Below are positions 8,686 through 14,935 of a stretch of DNA of 64,000 nucleotides, in pieces. Made by a program: the position numbers and the translations under genes. Each line of letters opens with the position of its first letter. The stretch's first letter is position 1. This stretch comes from Desulfonatronum thioautotrophicum (lineage in GTDB: Bacteria > Desulfobacterota > Desulfovibrionia > Desulfovibrionales > Desulfonatronaceae): contig NZ_JYNO01000011.1 of the NCBI RefSeq assembly GCF_000934745.1, forward strand, positions 1 to 64,000, in the 5' to 3' direction. The notes under the pieces are model-generated. The model made no database searches, was not told the origin of the DNA, and worked only from the letters and a program-made list of their open reading frames with translations.

Positions 8686-10212
8686 TCACGCATCGGGGAC
8701 ATTCTGAAATTCCACGTGGCCGTTGCTATCGACTTGCTGTAAGCTCCTGAACGTCGGTTTTTCAATTTCCTCAAGCCAGATGCGGACCAGGTCGTCCTGC
8801 CATTGGCGGCCGGCTCCTTCCTGCAAAACATTGCGGACGATATTCATGGGCAGCGCCTTGCGGTAGGCTCGGTCCGAGGTCATGGCTTCAAAGGAATCCA
8901 CGACACTCAGCACCCTGGCCAGAAAGGGAATTTCTTCCTGGTGCAGGCCCATGGGATACCCATCGCCGTCCACGCGTTCATGATGATAGAAAATAATCGG
9001 CAGAATATCACCGAAAGAGGTAACCTGGTTGAGAATTGCCCGTCCCAGTTCAGGATGGCGTTGCATCACCGTGAACTCATCGGTGGTCAGCTTGGAGGGT
9101 TTGTTCAGAATAATGTCCGGTATGCCGATTTTTCCGATGTCGTGGAGGATGCCCCCAGTGTATAGCAGATGCAGTTCATCCTTGGTCAAACCCAGGCGAT
9201 TACCCAGATGCGTTGCATAGATGGCGACCCGTTCGGAGTGGCCGCGGGTATAGACGTCCTTGGCTTCCACGGCCTGGGCGAAGGAGCGGATGACCTCCAG
9301 GTTCATATCCCAGAGTTGGCCGTAAAGTCGGGCGTTTTCAAAGGCCGATGCGGTGTGGGCTGCAAAGACGTTCAATAGCTGGGAATGTTCACGGGAGAAG
9401 TCCGGTTTGGCAGTGTTGCGCAACAGGACGATGGAGCCGATGCCCTTCATGCGGGTGGTCATGGGGGCGGCCATGATGGACGTGATGGAACTGTCGGGTG
9501 GGGGGCCTTCGGAAGACAGTTGTACCGGCCCCTTTTTTGGGATGTGCACCAGTTCGGGCAGTTGTTGCCGAAAGACGCGTTCACCAAGCAGCTTGGTCCA
9601 ACGCCCAAGGTGGGGATTGTTGTGGAGCAGGCCGCCGCGTGAGGCTTTGGATTGCAGCCCGCCGTTTTCATGAAGAAACAAAACAATGCCATCTGGGTTG
9701 AAATTTTTCTGGACCTGCGAGAGGAATTCGTTGGTCAGGGAATTCATGTCCAACTTGGTGTTCATGGCCTGACTGAGGTTGAGCACCCGGACGATGTTGG
9801 TCAGCTTTTTACGGTCCTCGCGGTTGCGACGGATCTGCAGGATTCGTTCGACCTTAAGCAGCAGGTGGCTGATGTTGAAAGGTTTTGGTAGATAGTCGGC
9901 CGCCCCGAGGCGGATGCTCTCCACAGCGGTCTCGATGCTGCCAAAGCCGGTCATGATCAAAAAATCAGCCTCAGAGACACCTTCCTTGAGTTTTTTCAAA
10001 AGGTCCAGGCCGCTCATTTTGGGCATTCGCAAGTCGCTGATCACCAGATCAAGGCCAGGCAGCTGATCCAGCATCCGCAAGGCGGATGGCCCATCATTGG
10101 CGATGTGGACCGTGTATCCGGCCTCGCTTAGTGCATCCCCACAGATATCAAGCAGGCTCTGCTCGTCGTCGACGATAAGAATGCTGGCTCTGGGCTCATC
10201 ATGTACAGCCAT
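8686..10212 (-). CDS. Response regulator with GAF-like and HD-GYP domains (c-di-GMP phosphodiesterase)
   Basis: A 508-residue protein: an N-terminal receiver (about 10-125; ILIVDDEQSLLD, phospho-acceptor in LDLVISDLRMP, conserved lysine in YLPKPF), a GAF-like middle segment (about 150-300), and an HD-GYP domain (about 315-500). The HD-GYP signatures are complete: HSERVAIYA, GGILHDIGKIGIPD, HPELGRAIL, FYHHERVDGDGYP and DSFEAMTSDRAY. It should hydrolyse c-di-GMP under control of phosphorylation. A GGACACTT ribosome binding site precedes ATG 10212. It is co-directional with cheB, 39 bp upstream of it, probably one operon ending at the terminator at 7526-7555. Confidence 0.92.
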   Translation of the reverse strand: MAVHDEPRASILIVDDEQSLLDICGDALSEAGYTVHIANDGPSALRMLDQLPGLDLVISDLRMPKMSGLDLLKKLKEGVSEADFLIMTGFGSIETAVESIRLGAADYLPKPFNISHLLLKVERILQIRRNREDRKKLTNIVRVLNLSQAMNTKLDMNSLTNEFLSQVQKNFNPDGIVLFLHENGGLQSKASRGGLLHNNPHLGRWTKLLGERVFRQQLPELVHIPKKGPVQLSSEGPPPDSSITSIMAAPMTTRMKGIGSIVLLRNTAKPDFSREHSQLLNVFAAHTASAFENARLYGQLWDMNLEVIRSFAQAVEAKDVYTRGHSERVAIYATHLGNRLGLTKDELHLLYTGGILHDIGKIGIPDIILNKPSKLTTDEFTVMQRHPELGRAILNQVTSFGDILPIIFYHHERVDGDGYPMGLHQEEIPFLARVLSVVDSFEAMTSDRAYRKALPMNIVRNVLQEGAGRQWQDDLVRIWLEEIEKPTFRSLQQVDSNGHVEFQNVPDA

Positions 10213-10396
10213 AAGTGTCCTTTATTATTTGGGAACTGATATCTCTCGGCGGTACCTTTCAAACTGTTCCGTTCAACGCCGCCACTTTGCCCGATGGGGG
10301 AAGACAAGGTCAAGGGAAATAAATGAAACACCGTCCCTGTTGCTTGCGGCCTTTTGGCAAGTGGTGGCACGGATGGTGTTTGGCAGAGAATGCAGC

Positions 10397-10424
10397 TTGC
10401 ATTCTCGCTCAAAATGGGTATGAA
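10397..10424 (+). promoter_or_regulatory. Likely sigma-70 promoter of tRNA-Pro
   Basis: TTGCAT (10397-10402) and TATGAA (10419-10424) are separated by 16 bp and sit 11 bp before the mature tRNA. A 9-bp inverted repeat with a 3-base loop (GAGAATGCA/TGCATTCTC, 10386-10406) overlaps the -35 box. Confidence 0.45.
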
Positions 10425-10434
10425 TACCTTTTTA

Positions 10435-10511
10435 CGGGATGTGGCTCAGCTTGGTAGAGCGCAGCGTTCGGGACGCTGAGGCCGGAGGTTCGAATCCTCT
10501 CATCCCGACCA
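10435..10511 (+). tRNA. tRNA-Pro, anticodon CGG
   Basis: A 77-nt cloverleaf with encoded CCA. The acceptor arms CGGGATG and CATCCCG pair; the anticodon stem is CAGCG/CGCTG with loop TTCGGGA, giving anticodon CGG at 10469-10471; the T-arm is GGAGG-TTCGAAT-CCTCT. It decodes CCG (proline), a frequent codon in this GC-rich genome. The DNA just downstream is a patchwork of gene remnants, as often seen beside tRNA genes. Confidence 0.96.
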
Positions 10512-10520
10512 GAAAATTCA

Positions 10521-10558
10521 AGGGGTTGCAAGTGTGAAGCTTGCAACCCCTTTTTTTC
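10521..10558 (+). terminator. Intrinsic terminator of the tRNA gene
   Basis: AGGGGTTGCAAG and CTTGCAACCCCT form a 12-bp stem with a 7-base loop, followed by a run of Ts, starting 9 bases after the CCA end. Confidence 0.92.
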
Positions 10559-10712
10559 TACCCTAAATGACACTACAGCGAAAGATGGAGATCAACCTCA
10601 CACAATCAATGACATTGAAATAGATTCAGGATACATCCAGGTATCCTGGGGGCTTGCGGACATGATTGCTCTGCCTGTTTTGCAGGTAAGGCAGTATGCC
10701 ATCCCTGCCTCT

Positions 10713-10757
10713 TCTCCCTGAAGGAGAGAGCCGGTGGTTTCAACCACCGGATGTCTA
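10713..10757 (+). mobile_element. Possible IS200/IS605-type right-end remnant
   Basis: Two hairpins in tandem, TCTCC-ctgaa-GGAGA (10713-10727) and CCGGTGGTT-TC-AACCACCGG (10731-10750), are followed directly by ATGTC. This resembles the right end (and omega-RNA 3' end) of IS200/IS605-family elements, where a GC hairpin ends in GGATGTC or similar. No tnpA or tnpB is present, so at most this is a relic. Homology of the adjacent YeiH fragment begins right after it. Confidence 0.35.
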
Positions 10758-10766
10758 CTGCGGAGC

Positions 10767-11085
10767 ATGGACGGTGGCCCGGAAGTCCGGCGTGTGCAGG
10801 TCAGCAAGATGGAAATCTGGTACCGCTTCCCCAAGTTCGTGCTGGGCTTCATCGCCGCGTCGATCATCTTCTCCTGGATGCTGGTCACGATGGGCAGCGC
10901 CGGGGACGTGATGATCGACCAGGGCGTGTTGCGCGGCTTCTTTCGCCCGATTCGGGAATGGTTCTTCATCCTAGCCTTCGCCAGCATCGGTCTGGCCTCC
11001 AACTTCCGGGCAATGGCGCACTACCTCAAGGGCGGCAAGCCTCTCATCCTTTACGTATGCGGGCAGAGTCTGAACCTGCTTTCGC
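10767..11085 (+). pseudogene. C-terminal fragment of a YeiH-type exporter gene
   Basis: The frame encodes [19 protein letters not shown], then a [14 protein letters not shown] segment and [19 protein letters not shown]. This is clearly homologous to the end of the intact transporter at 17956-19740 ([18 protein letters not shown] ... [17 protein letters not shown]). The fragment starts without the membrane domains that should come before it and loses homology after QSLNLL, about 30 residues before the family's end, running into an unrelated tail. No ribosome binding site or credible start is present. Divergence from the intact gene shows it came from a different YeiH gene, not from a recent copy of the neighbour. 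An IS-like hairpin pair sits at its 5' breakpoint. Confidence 0.8.
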
Positions 11086-11179
11086 ATCAACTTCCCGATA
11101 TCACGCGTCTTGACCTCGTTCCAGCGACTACTGTAGAGTTCCAAGTGTAAAGTTCACAATAGCAACCGGGGAGAACATC

Positions 11180-11482
11180 ATGCAGGCCAGCGCTCTCGAT
11201 CTTCGCTACAAGACCAGGCAGATCATTCAGGCACTTGAACGAAATGAAGAGGTGCGGATTTTTTATCGCGGCAAATTGAAAAGGGTCATCCAGGCCGTGG
11301 AGCCGGAACGCAAGGTAAAAAACCTCAGTGACCACCCTTTTTTCGGAATGTCCCGGGATGCTCGAGAAAGCGTGGATGAGACAATGACCGAACTGCGGCA
11401 GGTGCGTTCGGGTTCCGCTAACCGCAAACATTCTCAAGCTATCCCCGAATTGGATCTGCGTGTTTTTCGCGTCGAAACGTGA
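11180..11482 (+). CDS. Orphan Phd/YefM-type antitoxin
   Basis: A 100-residue protein whose first 45 residues follow the Phd/YefM pattern: ALDLRYKTRQIIQALERNEEVRIFYRGKLKRVI, a start-of-domain helix with a glycine-rich turn before a V-I strand. The segment DHPFFGMSRDARESVDETMTELRQ is typical of Phd-type antitoxins that precede PIN-domain toxins. Downstream there is no PIN toxin: the sequence runs into a dispersed repeat and the IS. The C-terminal end (IPELDLRVFRVET) may also be foreign. A GGGGAGAACATC ribosome binding site precedes the ATG. Confidence 0.6.
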   Translation: MQASALDLRYKTRQIIQALERNEEVRIFYRGKLKRVIQAVEPERKVKNLSDHPFFGMSRDARESVDETMTELRQVRSGSANRKHSQAIPELDLRVFRVET

Positions 11483-11565
11483 ATTCTTATCTCATTATAC
11501 TGCTTGAGGCTGAATATTTAAATATGCTGGCGTTCCAGGAGGTTCATCGCTGTTTTTGGGCTAGC

Positions 11566-11665
11566 GTTGCATCATTTTATGCCGCCCTTTCAGGGCTACT
11601 ATTGTTGGGGGGCGGTTTACCCAGGGCGTTGCCCTGGGCTACGGTAGATCGCCCTTTCAGGTAGG
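11566..11665 (-). repeat. Dispersed three-hairpin repeat, copy on the left flank of the IS
   Basis: Contains GCCCTTTCAGGGC, the core palindrome CCCAGGGCGTTGCCCTGGG at 11620-11638, and a half hairpin GCCCTTTCAG that is cut short next to the IS. Read on the minus strand it matches the right two thirds of the copy at 39035-39235, including TAAAATGATGCAACGC. Confidence 0.8.
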
Positions 11666-11756
11666 ATGAGAAGGCTGGCCCACCTGGCGAGCTATGAGTT
11701 AAGTCATGCTCATGTGTTCAACGCAGTCATTGCTGCAAACTCAGGGAGGGCCAGCC

Positions 11757-12818
11757 ATGAAAATAGTATTCAACTTTACACTCGGTGTCGACCTTGGCGA
11801 CAAGCAAAGCGTTGTTTGCATTATTGATTCAGCCGGCAACGTCCAGGAAAGCTTGAAAGTTGCATCAACGAAAAAAGCCTTCAAGGAGTTCTTTACCAAA
11901 TACTCTGGGAACTTGGTTGCCCTTGAAAATGGAACCCACTCGCCCTGGGCCAGTCGTCTGTTGAAAGAACTGGGATGCCAGGTTCTGGTGGGCAATGCTC
12001 GCAAGCTTCCTTCCATCTGGCGCAGTACGATCAAGACAGACTTTCGTGATGCCGAAACCCTTGCCCGAATTGCGAGGTTTGACCCCAAGCTGCTGTATCC
12101 GATCTTTCACCGAAGTGTAGCAGCTCAAGCGGACCTGGCAATCATTAAGGCCAGAGATATGTTGGTTCAAACTAGGTCCGGATTGATCAATCATGTTCGT
12201 GGAGCGGTGAAGTCAATGGGACAACGTCTGCCTGCTTCCAGCGCCGAGGCAATGGCCAAAAGAGCTAAGGACCATATCCCCGAAACCTTGAAGCCAGCCC
12301 TGATTCCGTTGCTTACACAAATTGAGCAGCTGAACAAGACAATCAAGGAGTATGATCGCCAGATAGAGAATATAAGCAAGGAAAAGTACCCTGAAACCGA
12401 AGTATTGCGACAGGTGACCGGGGTTGGTCCTATAACCGCTTTGGCGTTTGTCCTGACTCTGGAAGATCCCGCCCGTTTCCAGAAAAGTCGAGAGGTTGGA
12501 CCGGCCTTGGGATTGGTTCCCCGCAAGGATCAATCCGGAGAAATGGACAAGCAGCTTCGGATCACCAAATGCGGCAACATCTACCTGCGTCAACTGCTGG
12601 TCAATTGTGCACACTATATCCTTGGACCTTTTGGGCCTGACTGCGAATTGAAGCGATTTGGAGAAAAAATATCTCAGCATGGCGGCAAGATAGCTAAAAA
12701 GCGCGCTGTCATCGCAGTGGCCAGAAAGTTGGCGGTTCTACTGCACAGGTTATGGGTGACGGGCGAGGTCTATGATCCATTTTACAATCAGCCAAAAGCC
12801 ATTAAAAAGGCAGCCTGA
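11757..12818 (+). CDS. IS110/IS1111-family transposase (DEDD recombinase)
   Basis: A 353-residue transposase. The N-terminal RuvC-like DEDD domain shows GVDLGDKQSVVCIID (first aspartate), VALENGTHSPWASRL (glutamate) and IKTDFRDAETLARIAR (the two aspartates). The C-terminal Transposase_20 domain shows VTGVGPITALAFV, VGPALGLVPRKDQSG and ITKCGNIYLRQLLVNCAHYIL, which contains the family's catalytic serine region. Length is typical and there is no frameshift, so the enzyme looks intact. It would move the circular element by RNA-guided recombination. ATG 11757 has an AGGGAGGGCCAGCC ribosome binding site; the frame opens at 11706 but without coding support. Confidence 0.93.
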   Translation: MKIVFNFTLGVDLGDKQSVVCIIDSAGNVQESLKVASTKKAFKEFFTKYSGNLVALENGTHSPWASRLLKELGCQVLVGNARKLPSIWRSTIKTDFRDAETLARIARFDPKLLYPIFHRSVAAQADLAIIKARDMLVQTRSGLINHVRGAVKSMGQRLPASSAEAMAKRAKDHIPETLKPALIPLLTQIEQLNKTIKEYDRQIENISKEKYPETEVLRQVTGVGPITALAFVLTLEDPARFQKSREVGPALGLVPRKDQSGEMDKQLRITKCGNIYLRQLLVNCAHYILGPFGPDCELKRFGEKISQHGGKIAKKRAVIAVARKLAVLLHRLWVTGEVYDPFYNQPKAIKKAA

Positions 12819-13121
12819 TTCGTGTCCGACCATATTCAAACCAAGAAGCCCGTTAGGTGCAGCATTGATCTCTTTGCCCGCGAACGCTCGCAAACATATT
12901 TTCCCAGCCGTAAAAGGAAATGTTGTTATGTCAACCCCTTCGCCAACCCTCAACAATGCCCATAATTGAAAAAGTCCCGTCCGGAAGACTGCGATCTAGC
13001 CCCGGGTCCAGTTGCTTGCCCGCAACGTAATAGAGACCGTCTTTCAGGTGGCAGCTTTCAACATGAGGATTCCACAGTGCACCGGGCCTAATGGCAAAGG
13101 CCCACAAAGAGTGCGAATGGA
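12819..13121 (+). ncRNA. Candidate bridge/seekRNA region of the IS1111 element
   Basis: About 300 bases between the transposase stop and the right subterminal repeat contain no gene. In IS1111-type elements this is where the guide RNA that selects target and donor is encoded. Local complementarity suggests structure (for example GGTCC/GGGCC and TTGCTTGCCCGCAA), but I cannot fold it reliably. Call based on position and family knowledge. Confidence 0.45.
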
Positions 13122-13205
13122 AGCATGACTTAACGGGGCTGCTCGCTAGGGCTCGCAGGCAAAAAAGGTGGTCCGCCACGGCGGACGTTGACTAGCCTTC
13201 TCATG

Positions 13206-13345
13206 GAAGGGCTTGTCTGAAGCCCAACGGGGCGACATATTATAGCCCAGGGCAACGCCCTGGGTAGATGAAGTTAAAACAAAAATAGCCCTGTAAGGGC
13301 GGCATAAAGGCAACATCAGAAAATTTTTGTATTGTTTCACCCTAA
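13206..13345 (-). repeat. Dispersed three-hairpin repeat, copy on the right flank of the IS
   Basis: On the minus strand it reads CTGGTTTAGGGTGAAAC, then GCCCTTACAGGGC, the core CCCAGGGCGTTGCCCTGGG (13246-13264) and CGCCCCGTTGGGC. It matches the left part of the copy at 39035-39235 and is inverted relative to the copy at 11566-11665. Confidence 0.8.
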
Positions 13346-13426
13346 ACCAGTATAGATTGACGCGGCCTTGCCTTTCCCTCGCGGAGACTGACCTTGTAAA
13401 CCTTCCGTTCGCTTTTCTCTTCGACT

Positions 13427-14842
13427 TCACGATCCCGCCCGATACTCCACCGGACTGATGTTCATTTTGCGAATGATCTTTTGAAGGGCCACTCGGCTCA
13501 TGTCGGCCATTTTGGCGGCCTGGGAGACGTTGCCTCCGCTTTTGGAGAGGAGGTCGCGCACGTATTCCCCGGTAAAGGCATCCACCGCCCTGGCTTTGGC
13601 CTCGGCGTAGGATTCGACCTCGTCGCCTCCCGTCGCGTTTTCCGCCGCGGGACGCGCGGGGTGTCGGCCGTCGACCATTTTCAGCACGGACAGATTCAGC
13701 TCCTCTCCGGGGCAGAAAATGATCAGTCTGCGCACGAAGTTTTTCAATTCCCGGACATTTCCCGGCCATTCCCGGTGCGTCAGAATTTCCAGGAGGTCCG
13801 AGGACACGACTTTGGGGGCGATGTTCAGCTCCACGGCGGCCAGACGGTTGAGGTGATGAACGAGCAGCGGGATGTCGTCGGTGATCTCCCTGAGGGGCGG
13901 AGTGCGGACGCTGACCACGTTCAGACGGTAAAACAGGTCTTCCCGGAAGCTTTTGTCCCGGATTTTGTGCTCCAGATCCTGGTTTGTGGTGGAGACGATC
14001 CGGACGTCCACCTTTTTGTTTCCACTGCCGCCCAGGGGACGGATTTCCTGTTCCTGCAGGGCGCGCAGGAGCTTGGTCTGCACCGAGACCGGGATGTCCG
14101 CGATTTCGTCCAGGTGCAGGCTGGAACCGTTGGCCTCGACGAAAAGCCCTTGGTGGTCCTTCAGTGCGCCGGTGAAGGCGCCCTTTTTATGCCCGAACAG
14201 TTCACTTTCCAGAAGGTGCTCCGGGATGGCTGGACAGTTCACGGAGACCAGGGTCTTTTCGCCGCGTCGGCTCAAGGCGTGGATGGCCTTGGCCGCCAGT
14301 TCCTTGCCCGTGCCGGACTCGCCCCGGATTAATACGGGATAGTCGGTCCCTGCCACGGAACGGATGGTCTCGTAGAGTTGGCGCATGGGCGGGCTTTGTC
14401 CCACGAACTCCTCCAGCATGGTCTTTTCGGATATCCTTTGGCGCAGACTCAGATTCTCCCGGATCAAAACGCTTCGTTCCAGGGCTTTTCTGATCAGCCG
14501 CACCAGATCCGGGATGTCGAAGGGCTTGGTGATGAAGTCGTACGCCCCCATTTTGATGGATTGCACCGCTGTTTCGATGTTTCCGAAGGCCGTCATCATG
14601 ATCACCGTGACCTTGGGATCCACCGCTTTAAGCTGTTCCAGCAACTCCATACCGCTCATTTCGGGCATCCGGACATCCATGAGAACCAGGTCAAAGGAGG
14701 TCTCAGCGGCGAGGCGTAACGCCTCCAAGGGACTGGGAGTCACCGTGATCTGCGTGTTCTCCAGCTCATAGGGCAGGATGCGCCGCAAGCCATCAAGCAT
14801 GTCCTGCTCATCGTCGACGATGAGGATGTTGAATTGATCCAT
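13427..14842 (-). CDS. Sigma-54-dependent response regulator (NtrC family)
   Basis: A 471-residue protein with three domains. The receiver (1-120) has ILIVDDEQDMLDG, the phospho-acceptor in FDLVLMDVRMPEM and the lysine in FITKPFD. The AAA+ domain (about 140-375) has Walker A GESGTGKE, the sigma-54 contact loop KKGAFTGA, Walker B-like LHLDEIADIP and an arginine-rich FREDLFYRLNV. A Fis-type helix-turn-helix ends the protein (SQAAKMADMSRVALQKIIRK). I start it at ATG 14842 because GAGGAGCGACA lies just before it; the upstream ATG 14857 would place that Shine-Dalgarno inside the gene. It lies 93 bp after the heme sensor kinase on the same strand, forming a two-component pair. The probable target is the sigma-54 promoter at 17802-17818. 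Confidence 0.93.
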   Translation of the reverse strand: MDQFNILIVDDEQDMLDGLRRILPYELENTQITVTPSPLEALRLAAETSFDLVLMDVRMPEMSGMELLEQLKAVDPKVTVIMMTAFGNIETAVQSIKMGAYDFITKPFDIPDLVRLIRKALERSVLIRENLSLRQRISEKTMLEEFVGQSPPMRQLYETIRSVAGTDYPVLIRGESGTGKELAAKAIHALSRRGEKTLVSVNCPAIPEHLLESELFGHKKGAFTGALKDHQGLFVEANGSSLHLDEIADIPVSVQTKLLRALQEQEIRPLGGSGNKKVDVRIVSTTNQDLEHKIRDKSFREDLFYRLNVVSVRTPPLREITDDIPLLVHHLNRLAAVELNIAPKVVSSDLLEILTHREWPGNVRELKNFVRRLIIFCPGEELNLSVLKMVDGRHPARPAAENATGGDEVESYAEAKARAVDAFTGEYVRDLLSKSGGNVSQAAKMADMSRVALQKIIRKMNISPVEYRAGS

Positions 14843-14935
14843 TGTCGCTCCTCTCATTTATCGTTCCTGTCCTCCTTCCCATATCCGTCTCCGTCCCCGT
14901 TCGGGCACGGGGGGACGTGGACGAGCTTGAGACCT

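Larger units (their letters stand above)
11698..13134 (+). mobile_element. IS110/IS1111-family insertion sequence
   Basis: The element holds one transposase gene and is bounded by subterminal inverted repeats GTTAAGTCATGCT at 11698-11710 and AGCATGACTTAAC at 13122-13134. Each is preceded outward by GCGAGC at matching distance (7 bases). Further out, TGAGAAGGCT occurs at 11667-11676 and inverted at 13194-13203, so the true ends may lie up to there. Subterminal inverted repeats plus a long non-coding stretch downstream of the transposase are the hallmarks of the IS1111 subgroup; IS110 proper lacks the repeats and carries its RNA upstream. No target-site duplication is seen, as expected for the family. 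Confidence 0.85.

Noticed and set aside
7573-8742. 389-residue plus-strand frame opposite cheB
   Set aside because: Antisense to an intact CheB with its catalytic triad.
11479-11664. 61-residue frame behind the orphan antitoxin
   Set aside because: It runs through the dispersed repeat (RALPWAT wording comes from the palindrome) and is not a toxin.
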